The notes under the pieces were generated by a model. That model was not told the origin of the DNA, did not search any database, and saw only the letters and a list, made by a program, of their open reading frames with translations. Made by a program: the position numbers and the translations under genes. Shown piece by piece: positions 41,078 to 49,666 of a stretch of 64,000 bases of DNA. This stretch comes from Methyloferula stellata AR4 (GTDB lineage: Bacteria; Pseudomonadota; Alphaproteobacteria; Rhizobiales; Beijerinckiaceae), in NCBI RefSeq assembly GCF_000385335.1, contig NZ_ARWA01000001.1, forward strand, positions 124,001 through 188,000, read 5' to 3'. The stretch's first letter is position 1, and each line of letters starts with the position of its first letter.

Positions 41078-41737
41078 TCAGGCGCTGCGCGGCCATTGCA
41101 GCGCGATAAGCGGCTGACGGTTGATATCGGCATTCTTCGTATCGTTGCTCGCGACGGGCGCGTAACCTTGCGACCCCAAATCGTTTTGAAGCTTCACCAG
41201 CATCGCTTTGTAGCGAAGGGCGAATTCCTCCGGCGACAGCGTGGCGAAATCCCGCGACAGCACGGTAAGTTCGGCGCGCACGCGTAAGGCCGCTTTGACA
41301 TCGCGCTGCGCTGCGCCGGGCGTCGCGTTATAGTAATAATCCGTGTCGATCTGATTGGCGCGAATGTAATTCTTGAATGGCGTGATCGGGATCGAATGCG
41401 GATATTTCGTGCTCCCATACCACAAGAGATCGAGCCCGCCCGGAAGGCCATCGGCGAAGGCGTCGATATATTGATCCCAGGTGCCGTTGAAATTGCTGCA
41501 AAATAGCATGTAGTCGTTTTGCAGCGTCTGTTTGCCCTGGCCGAGATCAGGCCATTGATCGCGCTTGATGATCACCCAGCGCGCGAAATGAATGAGCGAC
41601 AGGCCGAGCAAGCCGGCGAGGCTTTGCGGCAAGGCCCGCGTCAACATGAAAATGAAGCGGTTGACGCCGGTCCAAAAGGGCGGCCGCATCGGCGTGATGA
41701 CATTCATGCCATAGGCCTTGCCGGCAACATTCGACAT
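41078..41737 (-). CDS. Conserved-looking protein heading the DyP operon, function unknown
   Basis: 219 residues from the ATG at 41737 (GGGGGTGG upstream). A hydrophobic stretch near 36-58 (MLTRALPQSLAGLLGLSLIH) could be a membrane anchor. The core YMLFCSNFNGTWDQYIDAFA (77-96), then LLWYGSTKYPHS and TDYYYNATPG, reads as an alpha/beta ferredoxin-like domain. The pattern FxSNFNGxWDxYIxxF is shared in part with the second gene of the operon. No catalytic motif is visible. Neighbouring genes suggest a role together with the peroxidase, such as substrate handling at the membrane. Confidence 0.8.
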   Translation of the reverse strand: MSNVAGKAYGMNVITPMRPPFWTGVNRFIFMLTRALPQSLAGLLGLSLIHFARWVIIKRDQWPDLGQGKQTLQNDYMLFCSNFNGTWDQYIDAFADGLPGGLDLLWYGSTKYPHSIPITPFKNYIRANQIDTDYYYNATPGAAQRDVKAALRVRAELTVLSRDFATLSPEEFALRYKAMLVKLQNDLGSQGYAPVASNDTKNADINRQPLIALQWPRSA

Positions 41738-41835
41738 CGCCACCCCCGTTTGGAGAACTCGCACCTCTTAAAGGTTAAGCTTGTTCAGCGTGACTTGGCA
41801 ACAGTCATAAAGCCGTTGTCATGCCGGCTGCCCGA

Positions 41836-43425
41836 TCACAGCCCGGCCGCGCCGCCATCCGAGCGCGGATCATGCGTGGCTTCAACTTTTCCGTTGGGAA
41901 AGCGCATCAAAGCCCCCGCATGGCCGACGCGGCTCACATAGGGCTCGGCGAAGATTTCAATATCGTGACCGGCTTTTTCGAGCTGTTCGAAGAGCCGGCT
42001 GTCGAAGCGCGGCTCCAGTTTGAGCGTCGTCGTCGCATCGCCCCAGGTCTTGCCGAAGAGGAAACGCGGCGCATCCACCGCGCCCGCGAGACTTTCTCCG
42101 AACAAGATGCGTGTCATGACTTGCGCCTGGAATTGCGGCTGGCCGTCGCCGCCCATCGAGCCATAGGAGAGCACGCGCCCATCGTCGAAAACCGTCAACG
42201 GCGGATTGAGCGTATGGAAGGGCCTTCGTCCCGGCTGCAACGGGTTCATGGCTTTCGGATCGAGCGAAAATGAAATGCCGCGATTTTGCAGATTGACGCC
42301 GGTGCGCGGCAAGACGCAGCCCGACCCATATTCCCAATAGATCGATTGAATGAAGGACACGGCGCGGCCTTCCGCGTCGATCGCACCCATCCAGACCGTA
42401 TCGCCCTCTTCGGGCGGTAAAGGAAAGGGTGCCGCGCGCTTCATGTTGATCTTGGACGCCTCGCGCTCGAAGGCATCGGGGCAGAGATAGCCGTCAGGAT
42501 CGATCGCGAGCGCGTCGAAATCCGTGCAGACCCGATCGCGGATGGTCAGCGCGCGTTTTGAAGCTTCCACGAGCGCATGAATGTGCTCGAAACTCTCGGC
42601 CTCCTTGACGCCGAGCTGATTGAAGATGCCGAGAATGATGAGTGAAGCCAGGCCCTGCGTCGGCGGCGGCGCGTTATAATGTGTGCGTCCCGGCAGGCGC
42701 AGCGAGAGAGGCTCGCGGCGCACGGCCTGGAAGCCTTCGAGATCGGCGCGCGTGATGGCGATACCGAGTTTCTCCATATCGGTCGCAAGCTCGCGGCCGA
42801 TATCGCCGCGATAGAAATCCGGAAAGCCCGCTTGTGCCAGATGCGCGAGCGTATCGGCGAGCTTCACGTTGCGGCGAGGCGTGCCTTCCGGCGGAATTTT
42901 TCCATCGACGAGATAGGTCTCGGCAAAGCCCGGCGCGTCGCAAAGCGCCGCGAATTCGAAGGGCTGGGCCTTAGCCTCGGTCTTCGATTGCGGATAGCCG
43001 TCCCGCGCCAGCCGGACCGCGTCATGCAACAGATCCGTGCGCGGGATCTTTCCGCCGACCGCCGTCGCAATCTCCTGAGCGACCTGCCAGCCGCCAACTG
43101 TGCCCGGCACGGTCAGAGCCGCGAACGGGCCGCGCGCGGGGATCGCGTCATAGCCGAGCGTCCGGTAGCGCTCGATCGTGGCGAGGCTGCCGGCCGGGCC
43201 GCAGGCCTCGATGTAAAGCACTTTGCCCGATGGCTCGCGGATGAGCCAGAATCCGTCGCCGCCGATCGCATTCATATGCGGATAGACCACGGCGATGGTC
43301 GCCGCCATGCCGATCATGGCCTCGATCGCATTGGCCCCCTCGGCGAGAAGCGCCCGGCCCGTCTCAGCCGCCAGATGATGCGGGGCCGCGACCGCCGCCT
43401 TGGAAAAGACCGGAGTTTCAATCAT
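41836..43425 (-). CDS. Gamma-glutamyltransferase family protein
   Basis: 529 residues. The Ntn-hydrolase fold is recognised by AAPHHLAAETGRALLAEGANA and NAIGGDGFWLI in the large part. The autoprocessing nucleophile Thr is in EEGDTVWMGAIDAEG, followed by VNLQNRGISFSLDP, and the oxyanion Gly-Gly is in YGSMGGDGQPQFQ. No signal peptide is present, unlike classic periplasmic Ggt, so it belongs to the cytoplasmic or YwrD-like branch, whose substrates may be cephalosporin-type acyl groups or glutathione conjugates. It precedes the DyP operon on the same strand by 98 bases. Active-site residues appear intact. Confidence 0.88.
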   Translation of the reverse strand: MIETPVFSKAAVAAPHHLAAETGRALLAEGANAIEAMIGMAATIAVVYPHMNAIGGDGFWLIREPSGKVLYIEACGPAGSLATIERYRTLGYDAIPARGPFAALTVPGTVGGWQVAQEIATAVGGKIPRTDLLHDAVRLARDGYPQSKTEAKAQPFEFAALCDAPGFAETYLVDGKIPPEGTPRRNVKLADTLAHLAQAGFPDFYRGDIGRELATDMEKLGIAITRADLEGFQAVRREPLSLRLPGRTHYNAPPPTQGLASLIILGIFNQLGVKEAESFEHIHALVEASKRALTIRDRVCTDFDALAIDPDGYLCPDAFEREASKINMKRAAPFPLPPEEGDTVWMGAIDAEGRAVSFIQSIYWEYGSGCVLPRTGVNLQNRGISFSLDPKAMNPLQPGRRPFHTLNPPLTVFDDGRVLSYGSMGGDGQPQFQAQVMTRILFGESLAGAVDAPRFLFGKTWGDATTTLKLEPRFDSRLFEQLEKAGHDIEIFAEPYVSRVGHAGALMRFPNGKVEATHDPRSDGGAAGL

Positions 43426-43566
43426 TTAAAAGCCGTCCTCGGGGTCATGACGCTCTTGCCGCCATGCAGGTATAATGACAAGGGCCTTGAGCCTTCGCAG
43501 CGGCGCTTGCATCCGCCGCTTCTTTGGTTAGGGTCCGTCCCCACCAAGAGATATGGGATCGCATAA

Positions 43567-43803
43567 GTGGCAGGACCAACCAAGATCAACTGGCTTCACC
43601 TTTCGACGATCGTCGCCGTCGCCATTCTCGTCGGCACCGAAATGGTCGGCGCGTCCTGGGCCGCGGGATGGGCGCTCGGCGGCCTGTTGCAGCTCGATCC
43701 CTCAATCAGCCGCGGGCTTGAAGTCATATTCGGACTCTCAGGCTTCGTCCTGCTCTATTTCTTCATGCGCACCGCGATCCGCCACGAGCCGATCAAGAAT
43801 TAG
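43567..43803 (+). CDS. Small two-helix membrane protein
   Basis: 78 residues from a GTG at 43567. Two hydrophobic segments are clear: about 13-40 (STIVAVAILVGTEMVGASW) and 50-66 (VIFGLSGFVLLYFFM), joined by a short polar loop. The basic end RHEPIKN suggests the C-terminus is in the cytoplasm. I recognise no family, but the codon use is like that of neighbouring genes. It is divergent from the gamma-glutamyltransferase gene with about 140 bases between. Probably real; function unknown. Confidence 0.6.
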   Translation: MAGPTKINWLHLSTIVAVAILVGTEMVGASWAAGWALGGLLQLDPSISRGLEVIFGLSGFVLLYFFMRTAIRHEPIKN

Positions 43804-43935
43804 TGACGGCCTTCGCGTCACAAGCGTCACCTCATTTGATAATAAGGCGTTAAGTGCCGCGCCGCACGGCGGGCGCAGCTTTCTTGGGGCTTGATGTGCC
43901 CATGCCAGTCCGGCAGCCAGCACAGGAAAACCCCG

Positions 43936-44061
43936 ATGAACCAGAACCAGACTTTCCGCCGCATCGTCCTCGCGCTTGTCGCGCTCGCCGCCAGCGCGAC
44001 TTTCGTCGCCGAAGGCACTGTCGTTGCCAGTGCGGCGGTTTTTCCGTCGAGCCCTAAATAA
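43936..44061 (+). CDS. Very small exported peptide, 41 residues
   Basis: An ATG at 43936 with AGGAAA upstream opens a 41-codon frame: NQNQTFRRIVLALVALAAS, then ATFVAEGTVVASAAVF and a short end. The N-terminus is a standard signal peptide (two Arg followed by a hydrophobic core), so most of the product is the signal, leaving about 15 residues after an ASA or AEG site. A strong 13-bp hairpin follows at 44090. It may be a genuine small envelope peptide or a leader. Conservation is untested. Confidence 0.45.
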   Translation: MNQNQTFRRIVLALVALAASATFVAEGTVVASAAVFPSSPK

Positions 44062-44089
44062 GCCCATTCCGCCGTCCCCGGCAGGTCTG

Positions 44090-44123
44090 GAGAGCTGCGG
44101 GGTTCCCCCGCCCCGCGGCTCTC
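44090..44123 (+). terminator. Strong hairpin after the 41-residue peptide gene
   Basis: GAGAGCTGCGGGG faces CCCCGCGGCTCTC over 13 positions with one G-U pair and an 8-base loop. No T-run follows, so it may be a Rho-independent terminator of weak type or an RNA-stabilising hairpin. Confidence 0.6.
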
Positions 44124-44172
44124 TCAATGTTCATCCGAGATCGGATCAAAACGGCGCCAAGTATCCCGCTCT

Positions 44173-44285
44173 AGATCACGATGATTTTGGATCGAATCGA
44201 TCCAAAATCATGGATGTGATCGATTCTAATAAGTTAGGGCGGGATGCGGGCGCAAAACCGCTTACACTTTTGCTCATCCCGCCCT
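44173..44285 (+). repeat. RPE-like palindromic element, intergenic copy
   Basis: It starts AGATCACGATGATTTTGGAT and ends CTCATCCCGCCCT, exactly 113 bases like the copy within the NicO gene at 2676-2788. The first 45 bases are nearly identical and the hairpin GATTTTGGATCG/CGATCCAAAATC is perfect. Translated in the matching frame it reads DHDDFGSNRSKIMDVIDS, close to DHDDFGFNQSKIMNVIDS in the transporter. Confidence 0.85.
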
Positions 44286-44476
44286 GGGACTCGACAGCCA
44301 AGCGGCTCATGCTTTAAGTCCCTACCGTCCCGCGAAGCCATTTTTTCAACGTCTTTCCATAGCATGTGACGGTCGCTTCCCATCCTTCCAGCTTCCCTCA
44401 ATCCCAAACCCCAGCCTCGTTTGGCTGAGGCATCCTCTTTGCCAATCAGCCGCATGGCCGCCGTGAAAGACACCGA

Positions 44477-46051
44477 ATGACCGCATCCCTCGATCGCAGG
44501 TTTCTTTTAAAGGCGGCCGGCGCCCTTGCGCTTGCCGCGAGCACGGATGAGACGGCGCAAGCCATGGACATGCTGAAATTTGGCCCGCCCCGGCCATTTT
44601 CCTTCGACCTCCTGAAGGAGACGGCCAAACGCATGGCAGGCGAGCCCTATGTGGGGCCGAAGCGGCCATCGCCCGAAATCCTGGCAAAGATCGATTACGA
44701 GGCCTGGGGCAAGATCAAATTCAAGATGGACCATTCGCTTTTCGCCGATGGCCCGCAGCGCTTTCCGGTCAGCTTCTTCCATCTCGGCATGTTCTTCGCC
44801 AAAGCCGTCGAGATGAATGTCGTCACGAATGGCGAGGCGCGCGAGATCATTTACGATCAAAGCTATTTCGACATGCCGGACGATTCCGTCGCCAGGCAAT
44901 TGCCGGAGGGCGCGGGCTTCGCGGGCCTGCGCATCCAGGAGGCGCGCGACGGCACGCTCGATTGGACAAAGAACGATTGGGTCGCTTTTCTCGGCGCCGC
45001 TTATTTCCGCTCGATCGGCGAACTCTACCAATATGGCCTCTCGGCCCGCGCCGTCGCTCTCGATGTGGCGGTCGCCGACCGCTCTGAGGAATTTCCCGAC
45101 TTCACCAAATTCTTCATCGATAGCGCCGAGACCGGCAACACGATCACGATCTATGCGCTGCTCGAAGGCGCCTCAATCGCCGGCGCCTGCAAGTTCCGCA
45201 TGGAGCGTGGCAAAAGCGTCATCATGGATATCGAGCAGAGCCTGCATCTGCGCGCCGAGATCGTCCGCTTCGGGCTTGCGCCTTTGACGTCGATGTACTG
45301 GTTTTCCGAAACGGTGAAGCCGACCGGCGCCGACTGGCGGCCGGAGGTGCATGATTCCGACGGACTCGCCATGTGGACGGGCGCGGGCGAACACATCTGG
45401 CGGCCGCTCAACAATCCGCCGCGCATCATGGCGTCTGCCTTCTTGGACGAGAATCCGCGCGGCTTCGGTCTTTTGCAGCGCGACCGCAATTTCGATCATT
45501 ATCAGGACGGCGTGAATTACGACAAACGTCCGAGCCTTTGGGTCGAGCCGCATGGCCAATGGGGCAAGGGCGCGATCCATCTCGTCGAGATTCCGACCGA
45601 TGACGAGATCCACGACAATATCGTCGCCATGTGGGTGCCGGCGACGCCCGCCGCCGCGGGTACGAATGTCGATCTCGCCTATCGGCTTTACTGGGCGGCG
45701 GACGAACCCTTCCCGACCCCGCTCGCGCGCTGCGTGGCGACGCGGCTCGGCAACGGCGGCCAGCCGGGCAAGCCGCGCCCGAAAGGCGTGCGCAAATTCG
45801 TCGTCGAATTTTTAGGCGGAGAACTCGCCACGCTGCCTTATGGCGTGAAACCCGAACCGGCGCTCTGGGCCTCGCGCGGCACGTTTTCTTATGTCTTTAC
45901 GGAAGCCGTGCCAGACAGCGTGAAGGGCCATTGGCGCGCCTGGTTCGATCTCACCGTGACGGGCTCAGATCCCGTCGAAATGCGGCTTCAGCTCAAAGTG
46001 GACGATAAGATCATCAGCGAGACCTGGCTGTTTCAATATCATCCGTTTTAG
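44477..46051 (+). CDS. Periplasmic glucan biosynthesis protein, OpgG/OpgD family
   Basis: 524 residues. The N-terminus DRRFLLKAAGALALAAST has paired Arg before a hydrophobic core, a Tat-type signal as in OpgD. The MdoG domain starts at FSFDLLKETAKRMAGEPY and contains FFHLGMFFAKAV, APLTSMYWFSE, WRPEVHDSDGLAMWTG and RGFGLLQRDRNFDHYQD, all typical of the family. These proteins shape or branch osmoregulated periplasmic glucans after synthesis by OpgH. No opgH or cyclic-glucan synthase gene is in the window. Recent work shows that OpgD/OpgG are beta-1,2-glucanases; Asp in VHDSDG is a candidate catalytic residue (inference). Confidence 0.93.
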   Translation: MTASLDRRFLLKAAGALALAASTDETAQAMDMLKFGPPRPFSFDLLKETAKRMAGEPYVGPKRPSPEILAKIDYEAWGKIKFKMDHSLFADGPQRFPVSFFHLGMFFAKAVEMNVVTNGEAREIIYDQSYFDMPDDSVARQLPEGAGFAGLRIQEARDGTLDWTKNDWVAFLGAAYFRSIGELYQYGLSARAVALDVAVADRSEEFPDFTKFFIDSAETGNTITIYALLEGASIAGACKFRMERGKSVIMDIEQSLHLRAEIVRFGLAPLTSMYWFSETVKPTGADWRPEVHDSDGLAMWTGAGEHIWRPLNNPPRIMASAFLDENPRGFGLLQRDRNFDHYQDGVNYDKRPSLWVEPHGQWGKGAIHLVEIPTDDEIHDNIVAMWVPATPAAAGTNVDLAYRLYWAADEPFPTPLARCVATRLGNGGQPGKPRPKGVRKFVVEFLGGELATLPYGVKPEPALWASRGTFSYVFTEAVPDSVKGHWRAWFDLTVTGSDPVEMRLQLKVDDKIISETWLFQYHPF

Positions 46052-46233
46052 GCAGGGAAGAGAGCTGGCGCTGGCGGTTTGAGTTTGGCGCCCATGTCGG
46101 CCGCCGGGCGGCGCTCTGGTCGTTTCCGAAAGCGGACGCTACGTTGACCAAATACCAAGATTTATGTGACACGCAAGAAGGCCATCAAATTCGCATGTTT
46201 TGAGAGAGACGCGGAAGAACATGGAAAGCTGCT

Positions 46234-47313
46234 ATGAGAATAATCTTCTTGTCGCTTTTTGCTTTGTTTGCTCTCTTTGGCGAAGGGAATGCCGCACCAA
46301 GTTTTGATTGCTCGAAAGCATCGGCTTATCTCGAGCAACTGATCTGTAGCAATCGGGCACTCGGCGATCTGGATGGTCAGCTTTCCGACGCATTCCTAGC
46401 GAAAAAAACCGAGCTTGGGCCTGATTTATTCAAGACATTTCTGGAAGCTCAGAGACAATGGCTTAAGAGTCGAACTGATGCATGCCGTGTGCAGTCACCG
46501 TCTCAAACTCCTCCACGAAAGACCGCTGCGGTCGATTGTCTCGCAAAACTTTATCGAGATAGAGTCGATTGGCTGAGCTCGACGGCTAAACTCTATTATA
46601 GCGCCGACGATAGGATTTGCCGGCCTATGACCAAATCGCTCGTGACATTGCACCTGCGGTTTCCGCACGCGATTTATTTGAGCGATGTACGCAATGCCTT
46701 GATGATGGAGCCGGGAGTAAAGCCACTGCCCTGGATTGATCGTCCCGATAACGATTTAGACGGTTTTTATACCAGTGAAACTCCTGCCGATGCCGTAAAG
46801 GATTTTCTGAGACAGCCAGCTGATCCACCTTCAGACGTCTTTTTCAAAGGAGATGTGAAAGGTAACGGGGAGCACCGCCTAGTGCGGGTTAGAAACGATG
46901 GGCTCGGATCGCATGGCGATTATCAAACAACTATTTGGTTTTTGAAACCCGATACGCCTTTTAGAAGTCCAACTCCTGATAAAGACGATTTTTTTAACAT
47001 CGACCCCAGCGTCGTCGATCTGCAAGTTCCCGCTAAAAACTCTAGGGGTACACTTTCGCTTTCGTTTCCGACCGGTCATCCGCCGGACGAGATCACTAAG
47101 ACTGTTGTCAGAGGCATCGGCGATCACTTTCCGCAAGAGCCAATCAATTATTACGACCACGTCTATATAATTGCTGGCGATGTTTTTGGCGGCGAGGCGG
47201 CTGTTTATCTCCTCAACGATGCGAAGCAGAGCGAAACAGTGTGTGTAATCGCTCCTGACTCAGCACCATCAGAAATCGAAAAAGTAGAGAAATTGTTCAA
47301 GCTTCAGAAGTGA
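46234..47313 (+). CDS. Exported protein with LprI-like (DUF1311) domain
   Basis: 359 residues. A signal peptide is clear (MRIIFLSLFALFALFG, cleavage after GNA). Residues 23-85 form an LprI/DUF1311-type helical domain: FDCSKASAYLEQLICS, then ALGDLDGQL and QRQWLKSRTDAC, with four cysteines placed for two disulfides. The rest (about 110-350) is unlike any family I know. Related N-terminal domains bind lysozyme or act in envelope stress. The gene is visibly more A/T-rich than its neighbours and has less biased codons, which suggests recent acquisition. It is isolated, with spacers on both sides. Confidence 0.82.
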   Translation: MRIIFLSLFALFALFGEGNAAPSFDCSKASAYLEQLICSNRALGDLDGQLSDAFLAKKTELGPDLFKTFLEAQRQWLKSRTDACRVQSPSQTPPRKTAAVDCLAKLYRDRVDWLSSTAKLYYSADDRICRPMTKSLVTLHLRFPHAIYLSDVRNALMMEPGVKPLPWIDRPDNDLDGFYTSETPADAVKDFLRQPADPPSDVFFKGDVKGNGEHRLVRVRNDGLGSHGDYQTTIWFLKPDTPFRSPTPDKDDFFNIDPSVVDLQVPAKNSRGTLSLSFPTGHPPDEITKTVVRGIGDHFPQEPINYYDHVYIIAGDVFGGEAAVYLLNDAKQSETVCVIAPDSAPSEIEKVEKLFKLQK

Positions 47314-47416
47314 CGAACGTCTGCTTTGCAGTGCCGAAGACTCCAAACCAGCCAGCCCGCTTCGCGCCCCAAACCTGCCATTCGGGCTGCCAAACCTCAT
47401 CCGACGCCAACAACAT

Positions 47417-48211
47417 TCAAATGATCGACTCGACCACGCCGCCGTCGACGCGCAGCGCCGCGCCCGTCGTGGCTGAGGCCTGCGGCGAGCAGGCATAGAC
47501 GATCATATTCGCAACCTCTTCGACGCTGGCGATGCGCTCGATGATCGAAGTCGGACGAATGCTCGGCACGAATTCCTTCTCGACTTGCGCGACGGGTTTG
47601 CCACTCTCTTTCGCCATCTTCTCGATCATATGCCCCACGCCCTCGGAAAGGGTCGGACCGGGCAGCACCGCATTCACGGTGACGCCGGTGCCATGTGCGA
47701 GTTTCGCAAGGCCGCGCGAGATGCCGAGCACCGCCGTGCGCGTAAATCCGTAATGCAGCATTTCGGGCGGAATATTAATGCCGGATTCGGAGGAGAGGAA
47801 AACGATGCGACCCCAATTGCGCTCCATCATGCCCTTCAGATAGGCGCGAGACAGCCGCACGCCCGACATGACATTGGTCTGAAAGTAATGTTCCCACTCT
47901 TCGTCGGGAATGTCGAAGAAGGGTTTCAACTCGAAGATGCCGGCATTATTGACGAGGATGTCCGCGCGCGGCACGGCGGCAACGAGCGTATCGCACCCCT
48001 TCGCGGTCGAAACATCGGCGGCGACGCCTTTCACCTTGGCGTCGGGAACGGCCGCCTTGAGTTTTGCGACGGCGTGATCGACCTTTTCTTGCGTGCGGCC
48101 GTTGATAACGACCTCGGCGCCGGACTGCGCAAGGCCCAGCGCGGTTCCATAGCCGATGCCTTCGGTCGAACCCGTGACGATGGCTGTTTTTCCGGTCAGA
48201 TCGATTTTCAT
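47417..48211 (-). CDS. Short-chain dehydrogenase/reductase with Tyr-x-x-x-Arg
   Basis: 264 residues. The NAD(P)-binding motif TGSTEGIGYG (Gly-x-x-x-Gly-x-Gly), Asn in LVNNAGIF, Ser in FLSSESG and Tyr in HYGFTR are all in place. The active-site Lys that normally follows Tyr by four residues is Arg (codon CGC, bases 47738-47740). The end region TTGAALRVDGGVVESII is of the classical 3-oxoacyl reductase type. The residue Arg in the motif DNA (NGR) favours NADP. Substrate unknown. It stands alone and reads towards the LprI-like gene; a repeat block separates it from pgk. Confidence 0.88.
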   Translation of the reverse strand: MKIDLTGKTAIVTGSTEGIGYGTALGLAQSGAEVVINGRTQEKVDHAVAKLKAAVPDAKVKGVAADVSTAKGCDTLVAAVPRADILVNNAGIFELKPFFDIPDEEWEHYFQTNVMSGVRLSRAYLKGMMERNWGRIVFLSSESGINIPPEMLHYGFTRTAVLGISRGLAKLAHGTGVTVNAVLPGPTLSEGVGHMIEKMAKESGKPVAQVEKEFVPSIRPTSIIERIASVEEVANMIVYACSPQASATTGAALRVDGGVVESII

Positions 48212-48335
48212 GCTGCACTCCCACTGTTTGCCGGAAGGTAGTGCGGAGAGCCGGGAGTGGAAATACGCAAAGGCAACAGCCGGTCACACATTCGCGTCAG
48301 AGCGTGCCTTTGGATCGGCTGAAGCTATGAAAAAT

Positions 48336-48409
48336 CCCCTCGCCCTTCGAGGCTCGCTTTGCTCGCGCCTCAGGGTGAGGGGAACTTCCGGCCCTCATCC
48401 TGAGGAGGG
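48336..48409. repeat. Inverted repeats downstream of pgk
   Basis: CCCCTCGCCC (48336) pairs with GGGTGAGGGG (48373) allowing G-U, and CCCTCATCCTGAGGAGGG (48392-48409) is a second small hairpin. They belong to the CTCATCCTGAGG family and may end the gap-pgk transcript. Confidence 0.65.
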
Positions 48410-48425
48410 TCCACCCGTTTCGGGT

Positions 48426-49652
48426 TCAGCCTTCGGTGCCGGTCATCTTTGCCGGCGCGGCGCGCTGCAGGGCTTCGACGCCCGGCAGGCTCTTGCCCTC
48501 GAGCCATTCGAGAAAAGCGCCGCCCGCCGTCGAGACATAGGTAAAGGAGCTGAAGGCACCGGCGACATTCAGCGCCGCGATCGTATCGCCGCCGCCCGCG
48601 ATCGTCTCCAGCGCCGAAACCTTGGTCAGCAGCGCCGCGACCTTCGCGACAGTCACCGTGCCGATGTCGAAAGGCGCCACTTCGAAGGCGCCGAACGGGC
48701 CGTTCCAGACGAGCGTGCGGGCCGAGGCCAGAAGACCGACGACCTTCGAAATCGTCCTCGGGCCGATGTCGAGGATCATGTCATTTTCACCGACGGAATC
48801 GATATCGACGGCACGGACCGTGACGTCGGGCGCGAGCTTTTGCGCGACGATCGCATCGCAAGGCAGAACAAGCTCGCATTTCGCCGCTTCGGCATCGGCC
48901 ATGATTTTACGCGCGACATCGGCGAGTTCCATTTCGCAAATCGATTTGCCGATCGCCTTGCCACTCGCCGCCAGAAACGTATTCGCCATGCCGCCGCCGA
49001 TGAACAAATATTCGACCTTGCGCATGAGATTGCCGAGCAATTCGAGCTTGGTCGAGACTTTGGCGCCGCCGACGAAAGCCGCGAGCGGGCGCACCGGATG
49101 CGCCAGCATGCTCGTCAGCATTTCGAGTTCGAACTGCATGGTGCGGCCGGCATAGGCCGGCAATATATGCGCGAGACCTTCGGTCGAGGCATGCGCGCGA
49201 TGCGCCGTCGAGAAGGCGTCGTTCACATAAACATCGCCGAGTTCGGCGAGCGCCTGCACGAAGGCCGGATCGTTCTGAACCTCGCCCTTATGGAAGCGTG
49301 TATTTTCGAGGAGGAGAATATCGCCGGCATGCAAGGCGCCGACGGCGCTTTTGGCGACATCGCCGACGCAATCCGACGAGAAGGCGACGATGCGCCCGAG
49401 CTGCCGTTCGAGTTCGACAGCGACCGATTTCAAAGAGGTCGAAGGGTCTGGCCCGTTCTTCGGACGGCCGAGGTGCGACAAGAGAATGACCTTGCCGCCC
49501 TTTTCGGAGATTTCGCGAATATTCGCAAGAATGCGGTCGATGCGCGTGACGTCGGTAATGCGCCCGTCTTCCATCGGCACATTGAGATCGACGCGCACAA
49601 GAACGCGCTTGTTTTTGAGATCGACATTATCGAGCGTCGGGAAGCTAGACAT
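48426..49652 (-). CDS. pgk: Phosphoglycerate kinase
   Basis: 408 residues from the ATG at 49652; the open frame extends 24 codons upstream into the gap gene. Signature sequences are RVLVRVDLNVPMEDGRITD, LLSHLGRPK, LLLENTRFHKGE, AFVGGAKVSTKL, WNGPFGAFE and the nucleotide loop GGGDTIAAL. It transfers phosphate between 1,3-bisphosphoglycerate and ADP. It follows gap by 14 bases in a glycolytic/gluconeogenic operon. The last ten residues (APAKMTGTEG) are a short extension. Length is standard. Confidence 0.97.
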   Translation of the reverse strand: MSSFPTLDNVDLKNKRVLVRVDLNVPMEDGRITDVTRIDRILANIREISEKGGKVILLSHLGRPKNGPDPSTSLKSVAVELERQLGRIVAFSSDCVGDVAKSAVGALHAGDILLLENTRFHKGEVQNDPAFVQALAELGDVYVNDAFSTAHRAHASTEGLAHILPAYAGRTMQFELEMLTSMLAHPVRPLAAFVGGAKVSTKLELLGNLMRKVEYLFIGGGMANTFLAASGKAIGKSICEMELADVARKIMADAEAAKCELVLPCDAIVAQKLAPDVTVRAVDIDSVGENDMILDIGPRTISKVVGLLASARTLVWNGPFGAFEVAPFDIGTVTVAKVAALLTKVSALETIAGGGDTIAALNVAGAFSSFTYVSTAGGAFLEWLEGKSLPGVEALQRAAPAKMTGTEG

Positions 49653-49666
49653 CTTCGACGCCCTCA

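Larger units (their letters stand above)
44062..44476. other. Intergenic region with hairpin and RPE-like repeat
   Basis: No gene supported. It contains the hairpin at 44090-44123 and the 113-bp palindromic element at 44173-44285, then about 190 bases leading to the OpgG/D-type gene. Confidence 0.5.
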
